The notes beneath the pieces are model-generated. The model had not been told where the DNA came from, did not search any database, and saw only the letters and a program-made list of their open reading frames with translations. DNA of 64,000 nucleotides from Lophium mytilinum (taxonomy: Eukaryota > Ascomycota > Dothideomycetes > Mytilinidiales > Mytilinidiaceae), in contig MU004186.1 in NCBI GenBank assembly GCA_010093605.1, positions 1,344,616 through 1,408,615 on the forward strand. Reading direction: 5' to 3'. Below are positions 44,359 to 54,096 of the stretch, piece by piece. Position 1 is the first letter of the stretch; the number at the start of each line of letters is the position of its first letter. Both the position numbers and the translations under genes were made by a program.

Positions 44359-45652
44359 ATGGCACCCGCTCTCATCGAAACCCCTCAGTTGCCCGTTCGC
44401 TCCGCGAGCAAGGCGGTTGCGTCTGGAGGGCTTGCCGACTACAAGGAAGCATTCTCGTCCGGCCCGAAAGTTTTCAATAGCGAGGCTGAGACTAAGGGAA
44501 CCGCTAAGCAACCTCCTGCGAAGTATCCAAACTACTTGCCGGTCTGGGACCTCGAGAAGAAGTGAGTGATGAGATCATACCTCATGCACGACGTGCTAAA
44601 CCCGTCCCAGATACGAGCCCCTGCAACCGTTCACGCACAAGGAGCATGGCAAAGACGCCGATCCTACTTTCCCGAACCTCCTCCAAAATGCCAAGGTGTC
44701 CGAACTCACGTCCAACATCGGCGCAGAAGTCGAAGGTGTTCAACTAAGCAAGCTGTCCGACAAAGGAAAGGATGAGCTAGCACTATTCGTAGCCCAAAAG
44801 AAGGTCGTTGGTATGGGCTCCATCATCCTCCCATCAGGACGTTGCTGACCCGTAGAAAAGCCTTCCGGAACCAAGATTTCGCAGATCTACCGATTCAGGA
44901 TGCGCTAAATTACGGTGGTTACTTCGGACGCCACCATATCCACCCTACATCAGGTGCTCCCAAAGGCTTCCCAGAGGTCCACCTCGTCCACCGTGGGGCT
45001 GAAGACACAACTGCGCGCGACTTCTTCGAGACAAGGACCAACTCGGTTGCCTGGCACTCAGACGTCACGTACGAAGAGCAGCCACCGGGAACCACATTCC
45101 TGTACTTGCTAGACGGACCAGTTGCCGGAGGAGACACTCTTTTCGCCAACCAGGCCGAGGCGTACCGACGCTTGTCGCCCGAGTTCCAGAGGCGCCTACA
45201 CGGCTTGAAGGCTGTACACTCCGGCCATGAACAAGCCGACAACAGCAGAGGCCGAGGTGGTGCTGTACGACGCGACCCTGTGGCCAATATCCACCCGATC
45301 GTACGGACCCACCCAGTGACAGGCGAGAAGGCCCTATTCGTGAATGCGCAATTCACCCGCAAAATTATTGGATATAAGAAAGAAGAGAGTGACTACCTTT
45401 TGAGCTTCCTTTTTGATCACATTGCCAAGGGACAGGACTTCCAAGCGCGAGTGAAATGGGCTCCAGGCACTGTCGTTGTCTGGGATGTAAGTGAATTGTA
45501 GCCCCGATTCTTGAGTAACCTCTAACGCTTGGCAGAACCGAGTGACTGCTCACTCCGCGCTTTTGGACTGGGATGATGGACAGCGTAGACATCTTGCTCG
45601 CATCACACCGCAGGCGGAACGTCCTGAAGAGACTCCATTTGAAAGCAAGTAG
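44359..45652 (+). CDS. TauD-type Fe(II)/2-oxoglutarate dioxygenase (sulfonate dioxygenase-like)
   Basis: Four exons, 44359-44561, 44611-44810, 44861-45486 and 45536-45652, are in phase, giving 381 aa. The class hydroxylates a substrate with O2 and 2-oxoglutarate; for taurine and alkyl sulfonates this releases sulfite. The iron triad is visible: His200 and Asp202 in SVAWHSDVTYEEQPPG, and His349 in NRVTAHSALLDW. HPIVRTHPVTGEKALFVNAQ and the basic QRRHLARI near the end belong to the 2-oxoglutarate site region. The N-terminal 75 residues resemble those of fungal Jlp1-like proteins (YPNYLPVWDLEKKYEPLQPF, then THKEHG). The third junction restores KKVVAFRNQDF. It lies head to head with a Dal5-type permease. 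Confidence 0.9.
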
Positions 45653-46271
45653 ATTCCATCGAGGGGTCAGCTGTGGATGGTGAAATTGAATACCAATGGA
45701 GGCGATGAATAGCATTTGTCCAATCCAAGCCCTATAAGTTAACATTCGTCTTTCATTAGTGATGCGAAAACTGCATTCTATCGCTAGCAAGTCTTGTGAA
45801 CACCGCTAGGGTTAAGGCCCGAAATATCTATCCACGTTTAGTCATTGTTCTAGCGGTGCCGGTGGGGAGGCTGGTGCGGTTGCGCAGAGGCGTTGAGACG
45901 GGATTCGCCTTCGGAACTGCATCCCTGAACCCGTTGTAAACCCGGCGCCAAGTGTCCTGGGAGGATGGAAACCTCGAGAAGCTTCAGCTTCTCGATGACT
46001 TGCGGAGCAGAGATTTGGCCATGCGCCGGGTGTCTTCAACGAGCTGCGAACGGCTTTATCGGCTCTCTTGCAGCGTACCTGCAGCTTACCTGCAGCCAGT
46101 CCGGAGACCTGCATATCTGAAACTCATTTCCCGACCACAAATTTTGGATGCCAGCCTCGAGATCGTACAAGTATTACCTTGCTCCAAGCCCGTTCCCCTG
46201 GACATGGACTAAAAGCTCCTCGATTTCCAAACCATGGATCGATGTACCTGTCTAAATCCCGGGATTCCAAA
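45653..46271. other. Intergenic
   Basis: No gene is seen. The end is the 5' flank of the small secreted protein gene. GAGAAGCTTCAGCTTCTC at 45976-45993 is a perfect 18-bp palindrome. Confidence 0.45.
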
Positions 46272-46831
46272 ATGCTTTCACTCTTTCAAGTGCTACTTTT
46301 TGCTCTTACAGCGTCTGCGTTTCCTCTCTCTCCAGGTGTCCTATCGCCATTCATACTCAATATTTCCAAGCGTTCGTGTACGTCTTTCTCTTACGCAACC
46401 CGCATTACTTGCGCCCACCACACAACATCATTGAAGACGGCGCGGGAGGCGATAGCAGCTGCCTGCGAAGTCGTCTCGGGGTGCACGCCCGGCGCATCGC
46501 CCTATCCGTTCGGCGCAGGTGTCGCAGGAAACGCCACGACGGGCGGGTCCGTGACAGCCATGGTCAACATTGGCGAACATTGTATCGACGGAGTGACCCT
46601 ATTGAGCCCTAAAAGATGTCGGAGTGATTTCGAAAGTTTTATCAGTGCGCAATGCGGGGATGGGGCATTGGGCAAGGACAGATTTGCGTGTGAGTGGTTT
46701 CTTTCAAGTGACCCTCTAAGTGTAGTTGAACGAGACCTGACGCTGATTTCGTCTTGACAGTGGGAACGGTATATTTCCTGTGCGACGGGAGCGTGCTGTC
46801 TATTGGCCCAACCATGGGTACGCCGGACTGA
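46272..46831 (+). CDS. Small secreted cysteine-rich protein (162 aa)
   Basis: Two exons, 46272-46689 and 46761-46831, are joined by a 71-nt intron with GTGAGT donor and GACAG acceptor. Residues 1-18 are a signal peptide (MLSLFQVLLFALTASAFP). The mature chain has eight Cys, including RSCTSFSYATRITC, AACEVVSGC, GEHCIDG, KRCRSDFESFISAQC and YFLCDGSV. Spacing resembles small fungal secreted proteins of the Y3-like glycan-binding type, but I hold that loosely. Size, secretion and even Cys number are effector-like. An alternative internal intron starting GTACGT near 46381 would remove two Cys and is less likely. It ends in GPTMGTPD. Confidence 0.65.
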
Positions 46832-48374
46832 TACGAGTTGGAATCGCGATTAGGACGGAAGATACTGTGTGAACAAGCCGTATGAAATGCTACAGGTCTT
46901 TCGGATGGGGTCACATCTGGTGGCACGTTTTCTCCAAAATGGAATTTATTAGGGTTGTTCGTTCAATCCTTGAGAACTAGATCTTGGTCGGTATCGAATT
47001 ACTCGGTCGCGACATTTGTTGTGCGCTAGGTATCGCATTCAATTGGATAGCAATTGAGAAGATGTTGTACGAAGATATGGTGAATGTTGGCAATTCATCT
47101 CTCAGGAATATATTACTTTGATGCGCTTTGTAAACCTTTGGATTGTTACTTCTCTTGACCAAAACTTCTCTCAGTAAGCTTATAATGAACGCTCGATAGC
47201 ATTCGAATGGTCAAGTTGCTGGATGCACACCGGTATGGTTATTCACCGGAGGTCACGTGACCTAAAGCACGGTGAATGCGGCTCAGCAGCACTCGTCTGC
47301 CTTGCCACACCGAAGGAAACAGTGCTGAGAATCTGGCGCAGTCGGAACGAGGTGAGAGTACTCCGCAGGTGAGATTATGCGGCTCGGCGGTCAGCTCCCG
47401 ACTTCGAGGCATTGATGAGGCTGGTCGTGGTGGCTGTGTGGAGAAACGCGAAGGGCTTCCACCGCTACACCGGAGGCCGCCGATGGGTACGCGACACTGT
47501 GGAAATGAGCACGTGCGAACTATGGTGTCAATACCTTTGGTATAGTATCAACGATAGATACTTCGGGATGCTTCGACCACGCAGATTCCTCTCGTCCATG
47601 GATTTCTTCGCATAAGTAACGCATCGCATGTCGCATCAGGTGGCGGAGGTGGCACCGTCGTTGAAAGAGAGCGCAGCGAGGTCGATCAACGTTCTGACAG
47701 GCTGCATTGCGTGGTACTGGAGAAGTGGCACGGAAGCGTGCAGAGTCATGAGAGGTGTAACGTTCAACAACCACGTACGTAGAAGTGGTTGGATGTGTAA
47801 GAGAAGGAGATAGATCAACGACGCAGGCCGAACATTGGAAATCATGGAATCAACGATGGTGACTATGGGCCCACGTACTCTTGTAGGCCTAGGAGTAGCA
47901 GCAGCGCTGCAAAAATAGAAGCATACCTAGTGTGGTGGCGAACAGGAGTTCTCCCGCACGCTAGAAGCAGGCACGCAGGTCGTCGTAGGGTTGAGTTTTG
48001 GTGTCAGAAGAGCGGTGTCTCCATCGACCGGATGCGCGGCAGCCAACCCAATCCAGCGGGGTCTTCGCCTTCTTCGCCGCAACTTGGGCCAGGAACGGGC
48101 CAGGGCGGCATCAAGAGCCCCGCGCAGGGCGCCTTTCGTCAGCCGGCATACTGCGAAATGCATTACCACACTTAATTGCGCCGACTACCGCACAGTCACT
48201 ACAGAGTATGTAATAGCAGTATTCTAGTTCTACTCACGAGTCCTACCCTTCACTCTCACTCCTCCTCGCTCGTCTCCCATCGCTGCTGCTCGTTTTGGTG
48301 TCTCTAAAACCTCTACCCTGCGTCCTCTCTTCTCGTTTCTGCCCCCATCTTGTCCTCGTGAGACCTCTCCGTGC
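46832..48374. other. Intergenic, mostly featureless
   Basis: The region holds the 3' flank of the secreted gene and a 5' region of the 947-aa gene (pyrimidine-rich from 48230). Frames between 47276 and 48230 overlap on both strands and look spurious. Confidence 0.5.
47251..47262. promoter_or_regulatory. 12-bp perfect palindrome with E-box core, GGTCACGTGACC
   Basis: TCACGTGA is the type of site bound by fungal bHLH factors such as Cbf1. It is far from any start codon here, so a function is uncertain. Confidence 0.3.
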
Positions 48375-51218
48375 ATGGCATACTCATACGACAACCGCTA
48401 CCAATCCGGACGCCATGAGTCCTACTACCAGCAGCCTCGCCAGCACGAAGTCTACTCGTCCTCTCCCACATCGCACTACGACATGCCCACCACACATTCG
48501 TACTCCTACGACCCTCGCTATTCCTACTCGACACTCCCTCCGCGCTCCCCGGCATATCCTCCACGCCCAGTCCACCGAACAAAGCCGCGATGGCCTCCCT
48601 CACCGAGTGTGGAGAACGAGATAGACGCTCTCGCGAAAGAGATTCGTGGGGTTGGCCTGAAGGATGAATCAGGCGGTGAGACCCACTCGCGGGGCACTGT
48701 CGATCAAGAGCCGATCATGCTGGAAGTGGAACAACCCAAACGCGATCTGAACGACGAGAGACGTTTCGTATTGGTCCCCGGACACGGCACAGATAAACCT
48801 ACAGGTGGGCCTAGGGATAGCCGGCGCAGGAGCTTTGCGGAACGCGGGAATATGCCCCATCTGAAGACAGATATTCACCAACCCGCGATTCCTCTGAGAA
48901 GAGAGCCCAGCCCATACACCATTTCCAAACCTACGAAAGAAAATCCTTCCCGTACATCTACCGAGTACTTTCTTTCCCCGGACATCCTTACCCCTCAGTC
49001 GTCAAGCATCCCAAGGTCTGTGCCGAAAGTTGACGCGCGGGATCATTACAAGGATCAGAACTCAAAACCAGAGAAGCCGGGTCAGTCACAACACAGGCGA
49101 TACGACTCTGCACAATCACCAAGAACAAGCCATCTTGACATTTTTGACGACTCCGACCTGGACAATGATGACTCAGCCAGTCGTCGTGCAGAGCGACGCC
49201 CCGCTCGGTACTCTTTTGTCAAGGCGGATTTGCAGAAGGATGATTTGAGAACATCCCTCAATGCTCCTGGGAAGGACCCACAACCCTCCCCGCGTTCTTC
49301 AAATCCTCGGTTACCGAATGAGCACTCCAGTAGCGGCAGCTCAGGTTCTTCCAAAATGTCAACGGCTCCACCATCACCGAGGTCATCTCATTCTTCCCTA
49401 CACAACGTATCGACGCCTCGCCAAATACCTCAAAGTAGGAATCCTCCACTTGACAGTCCTTATGCTAGAAGTCCAAGGTTTCAGGACCCTCAAAGTCGAC
49501 CTGGGTCTCCATTAGTTAAGGACAAGCCATGGCAGCCATCTCCTCCCAGGTCTCCTACACTAGCGCAAGGCAACTTCCGTGATTCCCCTCCTCGTTCAAA
49601 GCCTGTTTCTAGGCCAAGCTCGAGGCCATCATCAAGAGCGGGCTCGCCATTGTCATTCCTTCATACGACCTCCATGCCTGCTCCGTCACCTAAGCCGCTG
49701 GATGCGAATGATGTAGACTGGAACTCCACTTTTCCGCCTGCTACGAGGAACGAAAGAAGAGAAGACCCTAGACCTAGCTCATGCCATACTAAGCAACCGT
49801 CCATGGCAGTCCCTCCGCGTATTGATGTCCAATCTCCATCACCTGCACGGCCGCCCAAGCCAGCAAGTACCTTGCCATATCCTGTGGACGACTTGCCTGG
49901 CGAGACCTTCATGCCCTCAGTGGAACAGTACCAGTTTCAACCGAGCCCCTCCCAGGCTAGTGCGACCGCGGCATTTCCTAGGTCGCCAGTGACATCGTCG
50001 CCTGCAATCAATCGGTCACGTGATGAAAACCTGTCATCCCGGCCCCTTGTAACAACTCATCACAGTGCTACAGAGGAAGTTCCACGACTAGCTAGGGTGC
50101 GGGAGAATTCCAATCGTTCGTCGTCGGCGTATGATGGCCGTCGGCTCGACAAAAATCCTGCTCCCTTGACTCTAGAAAAGCCCTTGCCGCCATGCCCACG
50201 GGCGAATTTCTCAAGCAACTACAACGATTGGTACACCCTTGAGAACTGTCCAAATTTCGACGTATGCCCAAGTTGCTATGAAGGCGTGTTTGAAGACACC
50301 CAATTCGCCCCATACTTCAAGCAAACCCGCTTGCATGAAAAGCGAATTTCGAGAAACTGCGACTTTAGCTCGCCGTGGGTCCGACTGGCATGGCTCCTCA
50401 TGATCAAGCACAAACGCAAAAGCCTAGACCTCTTATACCGCCTCGCCACCATCCGCGAAATTGAGCAACCATGCCCTGGCAATCTCGAGGTCTCTGGGAC
50501 TTGGTACGGTATCAAAGACTCCTATGGCGACCACGTGACTAAGTTCGCAATCTGCCCTTGCGACCTCAAGCAAATCGAAGCGCTTCTCCCTTCTCTTCGC
50601 AACACCTTTACCCGCATCTACCCCTCCGACCCTCGCAAAACCTACACGTGCGCTCTCCGCACCGCGTCCCGCCGCTTCCCCGCCTACCTTGACCTCCTCG
50701 TCGAACTCGACGAAGAAGCATCCCGCCGCGCCCGCTCCCCCGACCTCCGCCCATTCATCCAACTCGCGAAAGAAAATGCCTACAAGCAGGAGTGCATGCG
50801 CGATCAACTCATCCCAGGCCAGATGTGGCATTTCATCCCCCACCTCCCCGAGTTTGCCATCTGCGAGGAATGCTTCGACGAGCTCGTGTGGCCGGAAGCT
50901 ATGAAAAAGAACACGTCGAAGATCGCGGCCGAGTTCAACAAGACGCTGCAGTTTGTGAAGGACGAGCCCGCGCTTGGGATGAGCTGTCAGCTGTACTCGC
51001 CACGGATGCGGCGGGTGTGGAAGCGTGCGGTTGAGGATGATGATTTTGGGTATCTAGCGAAGAAGGCGATCGAGAGGAGTAAGATGGAGCAGGACTTGCA
51101 GAGGCAGAGGAAGGCGATTGGGAGGCTGTTGGAGGATAGGTGGCGCAGTGGGGCGGAGCGGGAGCAGTTAAGGTTGCAGGCGGCGCAGTTGATGGAGGCG
51201 TGGAGGGATTGGGAGTAG
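48375..51218 (+). CDS. Conserved fungal protein, disordered N-half and Cys-containing C-terminal domain (947 aa)
   Basis: This is one uninterrupted exon. Residues 1-600 are Ser/Pro/Arg-rich and probably disordered, with Tyr-rich repeats at the start (YSYDNRYQSG, YSYDPRYSYS). From about 610 a folded domain begins (NDWYTLENCPNFDVCPSCYE) with Cys pairs that look zinc-binding, then SPWVRLAWLLMIKHKRKSLD, a CPCDLKQIEALLPSLRNTFT segment, a FAICEECFDELVWPEAMKKN Cys pair and a basic helical tail (about 890-945, RQRKAIGRLLEDRWRSGAER). I recognise the arrangement as recurring in Pezizomycotina but know no function. The start is the first Met of the frame. A potential integral-membrane assignment is not supported. 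No intron or break is seen. Confidence 0.8.
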   Translation: MAYSYDNRYQSGRHESYYQQPRQHEVYSSSPTSHYDMPTTHSYSYDPRYSYSTLPPRSPAYPPRPVHRTKPRWPPSPSVENEIDALAKEIRGVGLKDESGGETHSRGTVDQEPIMLEVEQPKRDLNDERRFVLVPGHGTDKPTGGPRDSRRRSFAERGNMPHLKTDIHQPAIPLRREPSPYTISKPTKENPSRTSTEYFLSPDILTPQSSSIPRSVPKVDARDHYKDQNSKPEKPGQSQHRRYDSAQSPRTSHLDIFDDSDLDNDDSASRRAERRPARYSFVKADLQKDDLRTSLNAPGKDPQPSPRSSNPRLPNEHSSSGSSGSSKMSTAPPSPRSSHSSLHNVSTPRQIPQSRNPPLDSPYARSPRFQDPQSRPGSPLVKDKPWQPSPPRSPTLAQGNFRDSPPRSKPVSRPSSRPSSRAGSPLSFLHTTSMPAPSPKPLDANDVDWNSTFPPATRNERREDPRPSSCHTKQPSMAVPPRIDVQSPSPARPPKPASTLPYPVDDLPGETFMPSVEQYQFQPSPSQASATAAFPRSPVTSSPAINRSRDENLSSRPLVTTHHSATEEVPRLARVRENSNRSSSAYDGRRLDKNPAPLTLEKPLPPCPRANFSSNYNDWYTLENCPNFDVCPSCYEGVFEDTQFAPYFKQTRLHEKRISRNCDFSSPWVRLAWLLMIKHKRKSLDLLYRLATIREIEQPCPGNLEVSGTWYGIKDSYGDHVTKFAICPCDLKQIEALLPSLRNTFTRIYPSDPRKTYTCALRTASRRFPAYLDLLVELDEEASRRARSPDLRPFIQLAKENAYKQECMRDQLIPGQMWHFIPHLPEFAICEECFDELVWPEAMKKNTSKIAAEFNKTLQFVKDEPALGMSCQLYSPRMRRVWKRAVEDDDFGYLAKKAIERSKMEQDLQRQRKAIGRLLEDRWRSGAEREQLRLQAAQLMEAWRDWE

Positions 51219-51542
51219 GAGGTTGGTGTTAGGCGGTTGGTTTGGTGGCAAAAGCGTTTAGGAGTGTTTACGATTGGATGATTGATTGAACGAAGTCATG
51301 ATTGATGGGTTCCTATGGGAATGCTTCTCGGAATTGGATTTAGGGGCCATATTATTAGAAGACGCTCACTATGAGACGAATCAAAAGTGTTTTATCTATG
51401 GATCTTAATCGGCGAAGGCGCAGTAGTGGAAGAAAAGCTGTCCTCATGGTGGTCGCCGCTTCTTGTACAGCCGGTTACCGTACTCAGCAGCTTCCAAGGG
51501 GGTTTCGCACGTGATGAGATACCTGTTAAGGCAGGTCTTGGC
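51219..51542. other. Intergenic left of the foldback element
   Basis: 3' flank of the 947-aa gene; no gene is seen. Confidence 0.45.
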
Positions 51543-51679
51543 AGTGTGCAAAAGGTGTGGAAGGCGGAGAGAGTTGCGTCAAAATTGTAGGGCGGTTTAA
51601 CCGGGACCTGAACCCTCCCGTTAAACCGCCCTGCAGTTTTGACGCAATCTTCTCTGCACACCTGCACCTTTCGCGCACT
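51543..51679. repeat. Foldback (long inverted repeat) element, 137 bp
   Basis: The left arm from 51543 (GTGTGCAAAAGGTG, later TTGCGTCAAAATTGTAGGGC) pairs with the reverse complement of the right arm ending at 51679 (GTGCGCGAAAGGTG, later TTGCGTCAAAACTGCAGGGC). The arms are about 62 bp around a short centre. Most differences are transitions. Confidence 0.8.
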
Positions 51680-51700
51680 ATCAATACTTTCCCTAGTAAG

Positions 51701-51789
51701 GCTGCGCCAAAGTTGTAGGGCGGTTCAACGAGTTCAGATTCCGGTGAAGAGAGGTTGCGCCAAAAACCGCCGGGGCGCTCTAACGGGGG
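51701..51789 (+). repeat. Two more copies of the foldback core motif
   Basis: CTGCGCCAAAGTTGTAGGGC (from 51702) and the shorter TTGCGCCAAAAACCGC (from 51754) repeat the core of the adjacent element in direct orientation. The second is degenerate. Confidence 0.65.
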
Positions 51790-52193
51790 CTATGTATTTT
51801 CTTCTCCCAGCGAGCTTCCTCACCTGAACACCAATACAATGCAGCTCGCTCTTCGTGCATACCGAGCTCTCACAACGGCTATCTTTACTAAAGCCCGTAT
51901 CTTTCCCCTTTTCGGGGATTAGAGCCAGGACGGCGTAGAAGGCCACGGGACTTCATAGCAATTCATGACGACTGAATTGTTAGGCGAGGGAAGGGGCGCT
52001 GTAGGAACGACTTTGAAACTAGATGTGCCAGCTTTGCCGTAAACATCAAGAAGCCACGTATTCGAGGGATTTGCACGTTTCCAAGTAAGTCGTACTTAAC
52101 ATGGGCTTGCCACTGTGCATTCAAAGGACCCGTTGCATTTGTTCAAATTATCTCTTTTTTTGCATATTCTTACAGTCTTTCCTGCAAAGCATT
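51790..52193. other. Intergenic right of the foldback element, 5' of relic B
   Basis: No gene is seen; it is the 5' flank of the secreted-family relic. Confidence 0.4.
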
Positions 52194-53085
52194 ATGAGAT
52201 ATACCATTATTTACGTTGCGCTGTGCTGGCTCTACCCACCTACGGTCTTAGGCAGTCCAATCTCTACTGGAGTCGGGGCGTCACCAAGTAGCTATGGTCC
52301 GTTTAATTTCGTCTTCTTGGGTTATGTTTCTTTCTTTTGACTACTTCTAGCTTCTGTGCCAAGTAGAATAAAACCCTTCTTCCCAAGCTCTGGCATGGAA
52401 CCAAGCGGAAAGGGAACCACAAGCGCCTTGTCGACCGGGTCGCCATCTACCTCCACGGAGTCCTGTTTTCCCCCGACCGAGAAAGAAGTCTTTTGCATCG
52501 ACCAACTCTAAGTCAACCCTCACCATAACGTTGACGGCGCCCACCAATCATTCGACGAGCTCGATAACAGCTCAATCGACCACTCCCACAACCACTCCAC
52601 GACCGAGCACGGTTGTAGCAGAGTGTGGCGTGGGTATCTACAAGACCCGACACGCCCGCATTCAAACCGAGCTATCAGAATACATTGGCATAAGAATGAC
52701 TAGCCTAATGGACTTGATCCCCCACTACACCGCCTACGGCTATGTCCTCGAGAAACTCCTAGCAAGCGTCGAGGTACTGAAGGTCGTGGCTCCAAACGCG
52801 GTACATCACTTGGACATGAGGAAGTTCCTGCTCCCCTGCTACGGGGAATATGACATTCAGCTGAACGGAATTGGTGCCTATAGTACGCCTTGGAATATCA
52901 GTAGCACTACAACGAATTTTACCATTAGCATGGCTGCTTCGTCTGCTAGCTGGCAAAGGAACAATCTTATCCCTACAAGATGCGCGAGAAGGAAAATGCA
53001 GCATCGAGATGCATACCGTGAATTTCCCTTGTTTTCGTACCTGAAGCTTTTAGAGAAGAACACTATGTGGGATCTGGTTGGGTAG
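52194..53085 (+). pseudogene. Secreted-protein family member B, decayed
   Basis: Exon 1 (52194-52287) encodes a signal peptide (MRYTIIYVALCWLYPPTVLG) and SPISTGVGASP. A 63-nt intron (52288-52350) follows; the same-position intron of copy A is about 77 percent identical. After a Ser/Thr/Pro linker, the core reads AECGVGIYKTRHARIQTELS, then AYGYVLEKLLASVEVLKVV and LLPCYGEYDIQLNGIG. The order matches copies A and C. The frame is interrupted at least once in the linker and the conserved last exon is not clear. With the intron unspliced, exon 1 would instead give a 48-residue secreted peptide. The copy is opposite in strand to A and C and lies 18 kb away. Confidence 0.6.
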
Positions 53086-53518
53086 CGACGAGGTTCGAAG
53101 TTCTATAGTCTATTCACCTCTATTAATAAGTCTGGCTATAGTAGCGTTCGCTTTCTTTTATACGTTTTGCTGTTGATCTTAGTGCAATTAGCTATGTTAG
53201 CTTTACAGGATAGCAATACCACGCTCAGAAACGCACAATATAAGACGCTTGCAGTCGTGCTTAATATTGCACGTGGGTGATTGGTGATATCATAACCGAT
53301 CAGCACTCAGCTGCTGACATAGAACGGTGATGCAGCCGTTGAAGTGCCAGCGCGCAAGCTCTGATTCGTCGGTTGGTCAATTAAGCTCTTTGTGCCTCGG
53401 TGCACCAAGCCACCACTTACTGCAACCCTTTCCACAGCACAAGGGAGTGCAGTATAATTGATATAGTGCGGGGGTACTACTCTCTTAGCTAATTGAGTAA
53501 CGTGCCTCTGAAATGCTA
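53086..53518. other. Repeat-bearing intergenic region
   Basis: AT-rich to 53220. It then contains a segment shared with 57364-57437 (listed separately). Confidence 0.5.
53296..53374. repeat. Dispersed repeat, copy 1
   Basis: AGCGCGCAAGCTCTGATTCG plus TCGGTTG at the right end is identical to the reverse complement of 57367-57393. The left part (CTCAGCTGCTGACATAGA) matches with a few transitions. Confidence 0.75.
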
Positions 53519-53900
53519 CAGTAGAACCTCTATATTACGAATCGCATTACAGCGAATTCGCGTTAGTACGAATATTTTTGAATCCACAAATATTTTACTA
53601 GTAAATTAACGAATATTCGCTAGTACGTAATTCGTTAGGAATTGGCTGGATTCGTTACATCAAATGTATGGGAAACCCCTTTTTTCCACCCTGGAACCCC
53701 TGTATTTGGGCGGATTTTGGGTGGGATCCTCGGGTGGGAGGGGGTATCCACCCCTAATCTGCTTACAAATCACCGGTTTAAGGTACCTCGGACCCTCTTC
53801 GGACGCTTTCTGGGGGCTTAGTCAGATTAGCATTTAACGAATCCACTATGTAACGAATTTTTTCCGAGAATAACAGATTCGTTATAGCGAGGTTCTACTG
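53519..53900. mobile_element. MITE of Tc1/mariner-pogo type with TA target duplication, 382 bp
   Basis: The left end CAGTAGAACCTCTATATTAC and the reverse complement of the right end, CAGTAGAACCTCGCTATAAC, are terminal inverted repeats of about 25 bp. TA flanks both ends (53517-53518 and 53901-53902), the usual duplication of Tc1/mariner elements. There is no transposase frame. CAGTAGAACCTC ends are of the kind found on fungal pogo/Fot1-like elements. Confidence 0.85.
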
Positions 53901-54096
53901 TACCTACGGTTGTCGCAAGGAGTTCCCGAAAAGTGCATCAAAGCGGGCCGAGCATCGGACATATTTCCATGTGAAGATGTGGGCCGCGGGACACCAACCC
54001 TGACGTACGGAACTACAACCACCCCGGACCAGCTATCACCACCCTTCTCCGCCCTCCAATGCCTCTCCTCTACCCTCCCTCCCACCTGTAGTAACC
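53901..54096 (+). promoter_or_regulatory. Promoter region of DPL1, directly abutting the MITE
   Basis: Only 196 bp lie between the MITE end and the DPL1 start codon, so the element sits within the probable promoter. Confidence 0.45.

Noticed and set aside
46376-46612. Alternative intron in the small secreted gene starting GTACGT
   Set aside because: The donor is good, but the unspliced frame keeps an even Cys pattern and runs cleanly into the second exon, which is the simpler model.
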